DNA of 64,000 nucleotides from DAOUKH01 sp965219875 (GTDB taxonomy: Bacteria; Chloroflexota; Dehalococcoidia; SHYB01): contig CBDCOW010000003.1 of NCBI GenBank assembly GCA_965219875.1, positions 1,240,001 through 1,304,000 on the forward strand, read 5' to 3'. The position numbers and the translations under genes were made by a program. Positions 8,761-17,986 of this stretch are shown in pieces. The stretch's first letter is position 1. Every line of letters begins with the position of its first letter. Below the pieces are notes generated by a model that had not been told where the DNA came from, made no database searches, and saw only the letters and a program-made list of their open reading frames with translations.

Positions 8761-9408
8761 TTAGTAGTGGCATGCCGCGCAGTCCGTGGGCGGCGGGACG
8801 CGCTCCCCGCTCTCCACGGCCTGGCGTATGGCCAGCTCCGCCTCTTCGTTCAGATATTCCAAGTAACCACCCCGGTGGCAGTCTACGCAATCGCGCATGT
8901 TCAGGTTCCGCACCTGTTCGGGGATACCCATACTCCCCACGTCGCCGTGGCAGATGGCGCAGGTCTGCGAGGGCAAGATGTTGTTCTGCTCCGAGAAGAA
9001 ACGCACGTGGGCGTCGTGCACGAACTGCACGTGATCCGGCAGCCGGTGGACACGGACCCAGTTGATCGGCTCGTCGTTCTCAAACGCGAACCGTATCTTG
9101 TCCACCTCTCCGGGATTCTCGGAGTCGATCGCCACGTTCTGATGGCAGAAATAGCATTGCTGGACGGCCGGGATGCCCGCCGTCGCCGTCTCCATCACCG
9201 TGCGGTGGCAGAACTGGCAATCGACTTGGGCCTCGACGTGAACGTCGTGGCGGAACTCGATGGGCTGGGCCGCGGTAGGTTGTAGAAAGCCGTAAGGCAG
9301 CCCCCACCAAGTCTTAAGTATGAGCAGTACGCCGAAGAGAACTCCGGCGGTAATAAGGAGAAGGACTAGCGGAAGACCAATCGTAACCGCAAGCGGTTTC
9401 TTCGGCAC
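8761..9408 (-). CDS. actA: pentaheme cytochrome c subunit ActA
   Basis: A 215-residue membrane-anchored multiheme cytochrome. One N-terminal helix (about residues 8-32) is followed by five heme c motifs: CQFCH (64-68), CYFCH (85-89), CAICH (150-154), CVDCH (174-178) and CAACH (210-214). Five hemes with a single anchor is the signature of ActA in Alternative Complex III, and the gene directly precedes ActB1. The last heme motif lies at the extreme C-terminus. ActA receives electrons from the iron-sulfur subunit and passes them to ActE or an external acceptor. Assembly requires a cytochrome c maturation system not seen in the window. Confidence 0.93.
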   Translation of the reverse strand: MPKKPLAVTIGLPLVLLLITAGVLFGVLLILKTWWGLPYGFLQPTAAQPIEFRHDVHVEAQVDCQFCHRTVMETATAGIPAVQQCYFCHQNVAIDSENPGEVDKIRFAFENDEPINWVRVHRLPDHVQFVHDAHVRFFSEQNNILPSQTCAICHGDVGSMGIPEQVRNLNMRDCVDCHRGGYLEYLNEEAELAIRQAVESGERVPPPTDCAACHY

Positions 9409-9483
9409 CGGTCGCGTCTCTCCTTCAGTCAGCGCCCCAGCAAGCGAGCGGCGTCCCCGTTCGGGCGCCGCGCCGGCTCTGGG

Positions 9484-9786
9484 CTAAATCCAGTCTCGTG
9501 CGTAGATCCTTCGAAGCTCGTGGGTCGCGTCGGCGGCCTCCGACAAGAAGAAAGCGAGGACACCCACGAACATCAGAGCTATGAGGTACAGAGGGAAGCG
9601 GAGCTTCCGGACCCGGTCGGCGATACCGTCCGGTACGTGGCCGGACGCGAGGAGGGATGGTATGACGGCATGAGCGAGAACCATGTGGGCCGCAAAGAAG
9701 AAGACCGTACCCACGAACGCCAGGATGTAACGGAGGATGACGCTCGTGTTGCGCCAATCGACGTGGTTCAGATACTCGGGATCCAT
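9484..9786 (-). CDS. small two-helix membrane protein, first gene of the ACIII operon
   Basis: A 100-residue protein with two hydrophobic segments (about residues 17-45 and 62-85) and charged ends (MDPEYLNHVDWRN; HELRRIYARDWI). It lies 75 bp upstream of the ActA gene on the same strand and is probably the first gene of the operon. It has no cofactor motif. Some ACIII operons include a small extra membrane subunit (ActG); position and topology make that possible here, but I cannot confirm homology. Confidence 0.65.
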   Translation of the reverse strand: MDPEYLNHVDWRNTSVILRYILAFVGTVFFFAAHMVLAHAVIPSLLASGHVPDGIADRVRKLRFPLYLIALMFVGVLAFFLSEAADATHELRRIYARDWI

Positions 9787-9974
9787 GCCTCTCCGGAACG
9801 GCTGCCTCTTACCTAGGGTGGTCTTGGTGAATCAGGAATCGCGAATCAAGGGATGCCCCTTCAGAGGCAGCATTGAGAATACATTCACAAATCAAAACGT
9901 GTCAAGGCATGGAGCGGGACGCACCGTGGTAGAATGGGCGCACGTTCCAACAGAAGTGGAGCGCTGCCCACGCC

Positions 9975-11027
9975 ATGCCTATCGAACAGAAAATCCGGCT
10001 CAGCCACCTTGCCGCTGGCGGCGGCTGAGCCGCCAAATACGGTCCGGGGGACCTCGCCGAGATCATCGGCGCGCTGCCGCGCGTCGAGGACGCCAACCTG
10101 TTGGTCGGCGTCGCTACCGGCGACGACGCCGCCGTCTATCGCTTGAGCGCCGATATGGCGTTGGTCCAGACGGTCGACTTCTTCCCGCCGGTGGTCGACG
10201 ACGCCTACGACTACGGGGCCATCTCCGCCGCCAACTCTCTGAGCGACATCTACGCGACGGGCGCCCGCCCCATCACCGCTCTGAATATCGTCGCCTTCCC
10301 CGACGACCTGCCGCGCGAGCTTCTCCGAGAAGTCCTGCGCGGCGGGGCCGAGAAGGCGGCGGAGGCCAACGTCCCCATCGTGGGTGGGCATACGATTAAG
10401 GACCGTGAACCGAAGTACGGCCTCGCCGTCACCGGCTTGGCGCATCCGGACCGCGTTCTGACGAACGCCGGGGCGCGTCCCGGCGACGCCCTCGTGCTCA
10501 CCAAGCCCATCGGCTCGGGCGTGATCACCACGGCGGCCAAGCTCGACCGCGCCGACCCGGATGTCGTCGCATCCGCCATCCGCCACATGTCCACCTTAAA
10601 CAAGGACGCCTCGGAAGCGGCGCTTGCCGTCGGTGTGCACGCCTGCGTGGACGTCACCGGCTTCGGCCTCCTCGGCCACCTTCGCAAGATGGCCCAACAG
10701 AGCGGCGTCAGCGCGCGCCTCTCCATCGCCGCGGTCCCGCTCATGAAGGGCGCCGCGGCCCTCTCCATCGGCCAAGGAATCGCCCCGGGCGGCGCGAAAA
10801 GCAACCGCGCCTACCATGAAGAAGGCGTCGAGTTGGCCCGCGGCGCCGGCGAAGAGATGCTCGACCTCCTCTACGACCCGCAGACCTCGGGCGGGCTACT
10901 CCTGGCGGTTGAAGCGGCCAAGGTCGGCGCGCTCGTGAACGCGCTGCGCGAGCGCGGCGTCTCGCACGCCGCCGTCATCGGCGAGGCCGGCGGCGGACGG
11001 CCCGGCGCCATCGTCGTTGGCCCATAG
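9975..11027 (+). CDS. selD: selenide, water dikinase (SelD), itself a selenoprotein (Sec18 at UGA 10026-10028)
   Basis: SelD makes selenophosphate from selenide and ATP, the selenium donor for Sec-tRNA. The 350-residue protein starts at the ATG at 9975; codon 18 is TGA in the motif GGGUAAKYGPG, exactly where SelD carries its catalytic Cys or Sec before the conserved lysine. Reading continues in frame into VGVATGDDAAVY, DFFPPVVDD, GGHTIKDREPKYGLAVTG and the C-terminal DPQTSGGLLLAV. Starting after the UGA, as a standard caller would, loses the whole active-site loop. A hairpin 17 nt after the UGA can serve as SECIS. The gene diverges from the ACIII operon; a TAGAAT box at 9930-9935 is a possible -10, and no good Shine-Dalgarno is seen. 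Confidence 0.95.
10041..10053 (+). promoter_or_regulatory. candidate bacterial SECIS hairpin in selD
   Basis: GGTCC (10041-10045) and GGACC (10049-10053) form a perfect 5-bp stem with a GGG loop. The loop starts 18 nt after the UGA at 10026-10028, within the range needed by SelB. It lies inside the coding sequence, as bacterial SECIS elements do. Confidence 0.7.
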
Positions 11028-11096
11028 CCGCGGCGGCCACGGTTTACAACTAAGCAGCTGGCGCCTCGGGTAGCGCCTGGCGGAGGTGGCGAAGCG

Positions 11097-11522
11097 ATGC
11101 GCGCAATCCTCTTGCCCCAAGACCTCGCGGACGAAATCATTCGGCATGCAAAGGACGAAGCTCCCAACGAGTGCTGCGGCGTCCTGCTCGGCAAAGGGGA
11201 CGCCGTCTCGGACGTGCGCCGCGCGCGTAACGTCAAGGCAAGCCCCGTCGAGTACGAGCTCGATCCCAAGGAACACGTCTCTCTCTTGCGCGCGGCGGAC
11301 GAGGCCGGGCTCGACGTCGTCGGCTTCTACCACTCCCACACCTTCAGTGAGGCGTACCCCTCGGTCACCGACATCTCCAAGATGTCGGACTGGGGCTATC
11401 TCTACCTTATCGCGTCGCTCGCCGACGCGGCGGCTCCGACGGTGCGGGCGTTCTGGTTCCTGGGCCATCACCTAGCGGATGCCGAGTCCCGCGTGGAGGA
11501 AGTTGCCATTCGCACGGCGTAA
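11097..11522 (+). CDS. JAMM/MPN-domain metalloprotease
   Basis: A 141-residue single-domain Mov34/MPN/PAD-1 protein. The zinc site is complete: E25 (PNECCGVLLG), H79 and H81 in HSH, then S89 and D92, giving HSHx7SxxD. Bacterial proteins of this size cleave small ubiquitin-like or sulfur-carrier proteins (Mec+ type), often in cysteine or cofactor sulfur metabolism. The double cysteine next to E25 is common in this subfamily. It begins 69 bp after selD with a GGAGG near the start, so co-expression with selD is possible. No ThiS/MoaD-like carrier gene is adjacent, so the substrate is not known. Confidence 0.88.
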   Translation: MRAILLPQDLADEIIRHAKDEAPNECCGVLLGKGDAVSDVRRARNVKASPVEYELDPKEHVSLLRAADEAGLDVVGFYHSHTFSEAYPSVTDISKMSDWGYLYLIASLADAAAPTVRAFWFLGHHLADAESRVEEVAIRTA

Positions 11523-11629
11523 GCGGGAAGGGCAAGCCTCCGGCGCCGGGGGGCGGCTTGCGGCGCATGACGCGCTCTACTACGATGCTTGGACCACTCC
11601 ACAAAGGGAAATGTCCGCGGTAAAGCGCC

Positions 11630-13885
11630 ATGGGTAGGTCGAGGGTGAAGAAGGCGGCGGCGGTTGCGCTGGGGATGGCGGCCTTCGCGCTCGTGCTTTC
11701 GTCATGCGGCGGCGAAGACGCCGTCGCGGTGCAGGCGCAGACATTTCGTGTGGAGCGAGGGGACCTCGCGCTCGTCGTCACCGCGCCGGGAAGCGTAGTC
11801 TTCGCGGGCCGGACGCCTCTCTCGTTCGACATCGAAGGTGTCGTGAGCCGCGTCTTCGTCTCCGAAGGCGACCGCGTCGAGGCCGGTCAGACTATTGCCG
11901 AGCTCGGGTCCGAGGCCCTAACCCAAGTCATACTCGACGGCGAACAACGCGTCGCAGAGATCCAAGCGCGCGTGGACGACCTAGTCCGTGGGGAGCCTTC
12001 TGCCCTAGCGGCAGCCCATGCCGAGGTCGTCGCGGCGGAGCAGGCACTGTTCGAAGCCGAACAGGCCCTCGCTGTGAGCTTCTTCGACATCCTGCAAGAC
12101 CAGCAGTACAAGGTCGCCAGGGCCGCGCTCACGATCAAGGAAGCCGAGGCCGCGCTTGAGCGTGTTAAGCAACCCGTCACCGACCTCGAGGTCGCCGAGC
12201 AACGCCAGAAAGTTGCCGAGGCGGCAATCGAGGCGCAGCGCGCGGAAGAGGCGCTGGCGAAGGCGGACCTGCCGTTTACGACGCAGACACTGCGGCGGCA
12301 GGAGCTCGCCGTGGCCGAAGCGCGCGCCGCTGTCGAGCGTGCGCAAGACAACCTCGATCGAGCCCGCAACCCATTCTCGGAAGAGGACGCTGCGGCGGCC
12401 CAAGCCGTCGTCGCCGACGCCGAGAACTCCCTTTCCGCGGCGCAGACCAGCTTCGACGTCACCGAACGCGTCCAGGGCCGCCTCGTCGAAGACGCCCAAC
12501 ACCGCGTCGACGACGCCGAACAGGACTACCGCGCCATCATCATTGAGGTCCTTGATATCAGCATCCTCCAGCGGGACGACCTCTATCTCGATCCGCGTGC
12601 CCTCTGGGAGAAGTACAGGGCCGACCCCGTCCACACCACTCCCCCCTGGAACGTCCTCGTCTCCGCGCGGGCCGACCGCGACCTCGTCGTCGCGACCGAA
12701 ACCCTGGAGTTAGCCAAGGCGCGCAGCGAAGTCTCCCACGCCGAACAGGCCCTCGCCGAGGCGAATAGCCGCCTCGCCGCCCTCACCGTCGGCCCGGACC
12801 CCTACGACGTCGCGGTGAAAGAAGCGGCACTCGAAGCCGCGGCCAGCGAGCTCGTCGAGGAGGAACGGCTCTTGGCCGAAATCCTCGAAGGCGGCGACCC
12901 GCTCGAAATCGACCGGGCGACGGTGGCTCTCGAACTGGCGAGCGCCACGCTGGAGCACGAGCGCGCCACGCTCGACGGGATGGCCCAACCGCCTCCCCAA
13001 GCCGAGATCGACCTCCTCACCACCGAGCTCGACCTCGCAAAGCTGAACCACGTCATCGAGGAGAGCGCGCTAGAAACCCTCGAGGCCGGCGGGGGGGCGC
13101 GCCGCACCGATCTCCTCACCGCCGCCCTGAACTCAGCCTCGCTCCGGCTGGCTGTGGCACAGGCCGGCTTGGAGCAGATCGAAGAAGATGACCCTCTCCT
13201 AACCCAACTCGCCGTCGAGCGCGTCGAAGCCCAAGCCTCCATGCGAGCCGCCCGCGATAAGCTCGACCATACGACTCTTAGGGCCTCTGCCGGCGGCATC
13301 GTCATCCAGCTCAATGTCGCAGAAGGTGATACGGTCCTGGAAACCACGGTTGCTGCCGTACTGGGCGATCCCGAGTCGCTCGCCGTCTCGGCGCTGGTAG
13401 ATGAGGTCGACGTGCTCCGAGTCCAGGCAGGGCAAGACGTTCGCATCTCGCCCGACTCCGCTCCGCTCCTCTCCATTCCCGCAACGGTGCGTCAAGTGTC
13501 GCCGATCGCGGTCCGGACCGGCGACGGCGTCCGCTACCGCGTCACCATAGACTTCGACAGCAGCAGCGGCACCGCAGGCGCCGGAGTGCTTCGAGAAGGC
13601 TTCTCGACCCGCGTCGAGATCGTCGTCAACCAGCAGAGCGGCGTGCTCTCCGTACCCATCGAAGCTGTGTCTCTGACTGAGGCCGGCCGCGTCGTGCAAG
13701 TGGTCCGCGCTGACGAAACGACGGAGCCCCGGCTCGTTCAGCTTGGCTCGGCAGATGGGATCCGGGTCGTGGTAACCTCCGGCGTGCAGGAAGGGGAGAC
13801 TGTCCTCGTCCCCAGCGCCCCGCGGCCCGGCATACGGGAATTCCGATTGCCGGGGCAGGACTCGGGAACCTTCGAGGGCAGCTAG
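11630..13885 (+). CDS. very long membrane-fusion (adaptor) lipoprotein, MacA/HlyD-like
   Basis: A 751-residue lipoprotein (lipobox LSSC, lipid on C26). The first half of the lipoyl domain (SVVFAGRTPLSFDIEGVVSRVFVSEGDRVEAGQ) is followed by about 450 residues of Glu/Ala/Leu-rich coiled coil, then the second lipoyl half (LRASAGGIVIQLNVAEGDTV) near residue 550 and a beta-barrel region. Typical adaptors have 350-400 residues, so the helical hairpin is about twice normal length. It forms an operon with a second adaptor, an ABC ATPase and an FtsX-like permease. It probably bridges the transporter to an outer layer or binds substrate. The exported substrate is unknown. Confidence 0.85.
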   Translation: MGRSRVKKAAAVALGMAAFALVLSSCGGEDAVAVQAQTFRVERGDLALVVTAPGSVVFAGRTPLSFDIEGVVSRVFVSEGDRVEAGQTIAELGSEALTQVILDGEQRVAEIQARVDDLVRGEPSALAAAHAEVVAAEQALFEAEQALAVSFFDILQDQQYKVARAALTIKEAEAALERVKQPVTDLEVAEQRQKVAEAAIEAQRAEEALAKADLPFTTQTLRRQELAVAEARAAVERAQDNLDRARNPFSEEDAAAAQAVVADAENSLSAAQTSFDVTERVQGRLVEDAQHRVDDAEQDYRAIIIEVLDISILQRDDLYLDPRALWEKYRADPVHTTPPWNVLVSARADRDLVVATETLELAKARSEVSHAEQALAEANSRLAALTVGPDPYDVAVKEAALEAAASELVEEERLLAEILEGGDPLEIDRATVALELASATLEHERATLDGMAQPPPQAEIDLLTTELDLAKLNHVIEESALETLEAGGGARRTDLLTAALNSASLRLAVAQAGLEQIEEDDPLLTQLAVERVEAQASMRAARDKLDHTTLRASAGGIVIQLNVAEGDTVLETTVAAVLGDPESLAVSALVDEVDVLRVQAGQDVRISPDSAPLLSIPATVRQVSPIAVRTGDGVRYRVTIDFDSSSGTAGAGVLREGFSTRVEIVVNQQSGVLSVPIEAVSLTEAGRVVQVVRADETTEPRLVQLGSADGIRVVVTSGVQEGETVLVPSAPRPGIREFRLPGQDSGTFEGS

Positions 13886-13930
13886 CCGGCGGCGGCCCCA
13901 GCCCGAAAGCGGCGACCGTACGGCACTGCT

Positions 13931-16087
13931 ATGCAACTGAGATCGACGTATCCGTACGTTCCCTGGCTGAGTATGGCCTTGGTCTGCGCCGTGGCGGTCG
14001 CGGCGTGCAGCGGAAGACCCATCATTTCCGACCAGAGCAGTGGCGGCAGCGACACCCGGACCTTCGCTCCCATCGTACGAGGGAGCGTCATCGAGACCGT
14101 CGCGGCTGCCGGAACGCTGCGCTACGCCCGCGAGGCCGAACTCGCGTTCGGCGAGGCGGGCACGGTCCAGAGTGTCGCCGCCGAGGTCGGCCAGAAGGTG
14201 CGCGAGGGCGAAGCGCTCGCCGCACTGAACCCGGACGCCCTGCGAGGCGAGCTTTTAGAGGCCGAAGATGCACTCGCGGCGGCGCTAAGGCGGGTCGACG
14301 CGGTGCGGACCGTGGACACGGTGCTTCTTCTTTCGGAGGCGCGGGAAGCCGTGGCGCAAGCCCGCGTGGACCTCAACGACGTTGAGGCCGCCCTGGAGCG
14401 GATGCGGGCCCCATTCAACCGCATCAATCGAATAGAGGCGGATGAGCGCCTCGCTTCCACCCAGGCCGCGCTGACCGAGGCACTCGCCGAACTCGCAGTC
14501 CTCGAAGACCCCTCCCTGAGCGACGAGGCGGCGAAGGCCCGGGCCGATGTCGAAGCGGCCCGCGTAGACGTCGAAGCGGGTCAGGCGGCCGTCGACGCAG
14601 CCCGCGCTGCCGTCGCGGCGGGGGAGGGACCGCCGGCGGTCATCGAGGCCGCCACCCCGACGCGGAGCTTCCCTGACCTGGAGGACCCGATCGCAAGTGC
14701 GGAGCAGGAGTACCGTGCCGTGGTCCGGCGTGTCTATGGTTTGACGCTCGAAACGGGGTCGCCGCTGCCTCCGCCGCCTGAGCTGCGCGCCGGCGGGCTT
14801 CCTCCAACGACAACGCTGCTGGGAAGCGCCGCGCTCCCCCAAGACGTTACCTCCTTCCTCCACAGCCGGAACATCCAATGGCCGCCCGGCGGCGCGGACG
14901 AAACGGCGGGGAGCGCCGTAGCTATGGCCTTAGCAGAAGTCGAGGCGGTCTGGCGCAGCGTCACGTCGGCCCGGGCGGCGCTGAGCACGGCACGGATCGA
15001 GGCCGGCCAGACGGCGGCGGAAGAGGTCCTCGCGGCGCAACGCACGGCAGAGGAGGCGGCGCAACGAGCGATGGAACGAGCGGCGGCGGATGCCGCGGAT
15101 GCGGCGGAGGCGCTAGCAAAGGCCCAAGCCGCCTTGGCGAGCAAGGAGGCGGAGCTCGCCAAGGTCACCGCGCCGCGTCCCGCCGAGGACGTGGTCTTGG
15201 CCGACGCCCGCGCGGCCTTGGCCGAAGCGCGCGTCGGGGAGGCCCTGCAAGCAATTTGGGCCCTCGACCGCAGCCCCGATCCTGATCAAATCGCCCTCGC
15301 CGAGGCGAAAGTTACGACGGCTTCGGCCACCTTGGAAGCAGCCCTAAGAGAACGCGACCGCGTCGCGACCGAGGGGGTCGAAGAACAGACGTCCGAAGCC
15401 GAGGCTGGCGTAGACAGAGCAGAAGTTCGCCTCGGCATCGCCAAGCTGCGCCTGGAGCGCGCCTTCTTGACCGCACCATTCGACGGCGTCATCGCCGAGG
15501 TGCGGACCGGGCCTGGCGCAGCGGTGGACACGCGGTCGCCGGTAATCGTGCTTGTCGACCCAACGAGGCTCCACGTCGAGGCGTCCGTGGGGCAGGCGGG
15601 GGTCGTCAAGATTGCGGAGGAGCAGCGTGCGTTGGTAAGCCTGGAATCGACGCTCGAAGTCGTCGACGGCGTAGTGGAATCTATCGCGCTTCTTCCCCTG
15701 GAGCGCGGCGGCGAGACAACGTACGACGTGGCGATCAGCCTCGACGAAGCGATCGGGAGGCCCGCCTCGTCGATTTCAGGGCTCTCGGTACAAGTCCATG
15801 TCGTCGTCGGAGAGGTGCGCGACGCGCTGCTGGCCCCGAGGAGCGCAATCTACCAAGAAGGCGGCAGGACACACGTCCGGATGCTCGACGCCGCGGGCGC
15901 ACTGCGCGACCGGCCCGTGGCCCTGGGGAAAGGTAACGCCCTGTGGGTCCAGGTAGTCAGCGGCGCGGCGGAGGGGGACCGCGTCCTGCTCGCCGAGTCG
16001 GGTGCCGGCAACCCGACCCTCGTCCAAGCGCTCGCCCCCTCAACCATTCGCGGTGCGAATTTGACCCAATCCGATGGCGCGCGCTAG
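13931..16087 (+). CDS. second long membrane-fusion lipoprotein, MacA/HlyD-like
   Basis: A 718-residue lipoprotein (lipobox VAAC, lipid on C26), related in architecture to the gene just before it but well diverged. Lipoyl half one (ELAFGEAGTVQSVAAEVGQKV) is near residue 70, a broken coiled coil rich in Ala and Glu follows, including a Pro-rich interruption around residues 270-310, and lipoyl half two (AFLTAPFDGVIAEVRTGPGAAV) is near residue 515. The end of the gene overlaps the ATPase start by 14 bp. Two different adaptors next to one transporter may form a mixed hexamer; this is inference. Confidence 0.84.
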   Translation: MQLRSTYPYVPWLSMALVCAVAVAACSGRPIISDQSSGGSDTRTFAPIVRGSVIETVAAAGTLRYAREAELAFGEAGTVQSVAAEVGQKVREGEALAALNPDALRGELLEAEDALAAALRRVDAVRTVDTVLLLSEAREAVAQARVDLNDVEAALERMRAPFNRINRIEADERLASTQAALTEALAELAVLEDPSLSDEAAKARADVEAARVDVEAGQAAVDAARAAVAAGEGPPAVIEAATPTRSFPDLEDPIASAEQEYRAVVRRVYGLTLETGSPLPPPPELRAGGLPPTTTLLGSAALPQDVTSFLHSRNIQWPPGGADETAGSAVAMALAEVEAVWRSVTSARAALSTARIEAGQTAAEEVLAAQRTAEEAAQRAMERAAADAADAAEALAKAQAALASKEAELAKVTAPRPAEDVVLADARAALAEARVGEALQAIWALDRSPDPDQIALAEAKVTTASATLEAALRERDRVATEGVEEQTSEAEAGVDRAEVRLGIAKLRLERAFLTAPFDGVIAEVRTGPGAAVDTRSPVIVLVDPTRLHVEASVGQAGVVKIAEEQRALVSLESTLEVVDGVVESIALLPLERGGETTYDVAISLDEAIGRPASSISGLSVQVHVVVGEVRDALLAPRSAIYQEGGRTHVRMLDAAGALRDRPVALGKGNALWVQVVSGAAEGDRVLLAESGAGNPTLVQALAPSTIRGANLTQSDGAR

Positions 16088-16790
16088 CAGTCCCACGCCC
16101 CACCTGCGCCTGCGCAATATCGAGCGCGCCTACTCGGCGGGCGAACTCAGGGTCGAGGCGCTGCGAGGCGTGAACCTCGACGTGGCTTATGGCGAGATGG
16201 TGGCGCTCGTGGGGCCGTCGGGGTCTGGAAAGACGGCGCTGCTGAATATCATGGGCTGCCTCGACCAGCCTACGATGGGCTTCTATCAGCTCCGTGGGAT
16301 ACATGTGGGCGGGCTGAGCGGCGACCGCGTCACAGAGTTGCGGCGGCATGAGATCGGATTCGTCTTCCAGACCTTCAATCTGCTGCCCAGGCTCACCTCG
16401 TTGGAGAACGTGACGCTTCCCCTGCGATATACGCCGGTCCGGCGACCCGAGGCCCGCGCCATGCAGGCGCTCGAACGGGTCGGCCTGCCTCACCGCGCGG
16501 CACACCGGCCGCCGTCCCTGACCGGCGAGGAGCAGCAGCGGGTGGGCATTGCGAGGGCGCTGGTCAACGGCCCGCGGCTGCTGCTCGTCGACGAGCCGGC
16601 GGGAAGCCTCGACTCGGAGGCAGGACGCAGCGTGCTCACCCTACTCCAAGACCTGAACCAGCGCGACGGTGTCACCATCGTGGTCGCGACGCGCGATCGA
16701 GAGGTGCGCGACTTCGCGAGCCGCCTCGTCGGGGTCCGTGACGGCAAGATCGTCCGCGACGAGCGGCGGAGCGGCGGGGACGAAGCGTGA
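16074..16790 (+). CDS. ABC transporter ATPase, MacB/LolD-type, with altered motifs
   Basis: A 238-residue ATP-binding subunit. Walker A is GPSGSGKT (47-54), the Q-loop glutamine is Q99 (VFQTFNLL), and Walker B is LLLVDEP (169-175). Two motifs are unusual: the signature reads LTGEEQQR instead of LSGGQQQR, and the H-loop position is arginine (VVATRDRE, R207) where active ATPases have histidine (VTHD). This suggests slow or regulated hydrolysis. The partner is the FtsX-like permease whose GTG start overlaps this stop codon (GTGA). The gene belongs to the adaptor-ATPase-permease operon starting at 11630. Confidence 0.92.
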   Translation: MARASSPTPHLRLRNIERAYSAGELRVEALRGVNLDVAYGEMVALVGPSGSGKTALLNIMGCLDQPTMGFYQLRGIHVGGLSGDRVTELRRHEIGFVFQTFNLLPRLTSLENVTLPLRYTPVRRPEARAMQALERVGLPHRAAHRPPSLTGEEQQRVGIARALVNGPRLLLVDEPAGSLDSEAGRSVLTLLQDLNQRDGVTIVVATRDREVRDFASRLVGVRDGKIVRDERRSGGDEA

Positions 16791-17986
16791 GTCCATTCAG
16801 GATCATTCGCGAAGCGGTGCGGGCCATCTGGTCGAACGCCCCGCTATCCATCGTCACGGTGCTGGGAATCGCCATCGGCGCGGGGGCGATGACCGCCGTG
16901 TTGGCGGTCGAAGCCGGGGCCGACGCGGCGGCACGGGAGCAGGTAGCCCAGATCGGGAAGAATCTGATCCTCGCGCGGCCTGCGGGTGACGCACCCGCAG
17001 CGCTCACGCTTGAGGACGCCTGGATGCTGTCCTCCGGCGCCGCGCCCGCTGTGGCCCGTGCCGCGCCGGAGACGAGCGTGTTCGTGCAAGCGCGCACCCA
17101 AGGGAGGCGCGCCGGCGTCACGGTGATTGGGGCGACCGCTGCCCTGGGGCCGGTACGCAACTTCAACGTCGCTGAAGGCCGTTTCCTCAACGCCGAAGAC
17201 GTCGCGACCGAGGCGCAAGTCGCCGTGCTCGGCACCCAAGTGAGCTTCGAGCTCTTCGGCGGAGTCTCGCCGGTGGAGCAGACCGTCTTCCTGAACGAGC
17301 GTCCGTTCCTCGTCGTGGGACTACTTGAACAAGTGGGCGATGGCCTCGGCGTGCAGGACGACGTCGTCGTTGCGCCGATTACGACGGTCTACGCGCGGCT
17401 GACAGACTCCCCCAACGACCGGAGCGTGGCACTCATCAGCATCCAGGCCGTATCCAGCGACAGGCTGGACGAGGCCGAGGAGCAGGTGCGGAGCACGCTG
17501 CGACGCAACCGCGGGCTCACCGGCACGGACGACTTCACGCTCACGAGTGAGCAGGACATCATCGGCGCCGAGACCGAAATCAGCGGCCTCGTCACGATCT
17601 TTCTAGCCAGCATTGCGGGAATCGCACTGTTCGCGGGGGGCGTTGGCGTGCTGAACGTCATGCACGCCGCCGTGCGGGAGCGGCGCCGCGAAATAGGGCT
17701 ACGCCGGGTGGTCGGCGCGAAACCGCGCGACATTCTCTACCAATTCCTTGCCGAAGCGCTGCTGCTCGGCGTCGCGGGAGGGGCGTTGGGGATCGGCTTC
17801 GGAACTGCCGCCGCCGAACTCCTCGAAATCCTGCGCGTGGGCGGCGAGGATATCCAGGCGCTGGTCTCGACGCGCACCATATCGGCGCCGCTGCTCACCG
17901 CCGTAGCTGTGGGCCTTCTCTCCGGCGTCTACCCCGCGACTCGCGCCGCCCGCCTAGACCCCATCGACGCCCTCCGCCGCGACTAG
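16787..17986 (+). CDS. ABC transporter permease, MacB/FtsX family
   Basis: A 399-residue protein with the MacB plan: one N-terminal helix (about 20-42), a large extracytoplasmic domain (about 45-270), then three C-terminal helices with the hallmark segments RERRREIGLRRVVGAKPRDI and GVYPATRAARLDPIDALR. It should act as a dimer that transmits motion to the external adaptors rather than forming a channel. The GTG start at 16787 overlaps the ATPase stop by 4 bp. It is the last gene of the operon; no terminator stem was seen behind it. Confidence 0.93.
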   Translation: MSPFRIIREAVRAIWSNAPLSIVTVLGIAIGAGAMTAVLAVEAGADAAAREQVAQIGKNLILARPAGDAPAALTLEDAWMLSSGAAPAVARAAPETSVFVQARTQGRRAGVTVIGATAALGPVRNFNVAEGRFLNAEDVATEAQVAVLGTQVSFELFGGVSPVEQTVFLNERPFLVVGLLEQVGDGLGVQDDVVVAPITTVYARLTDSPNDRSVALISIQAVSSDRLDEAEEQVRSTLRRNRGLTGTDDFTLTSEQDIIGAETEISGLVTIFLASIAGIALFAGGVGVLNVMHAAVRERRREIGLRRVVGAKPRDILYQFLAEALLLGVAGGALGIGFGTAAAELLEILRVGGEDIQALVSTRTISAPLLTAVAVGLLSGVYPATRAARLDPIDALRRD

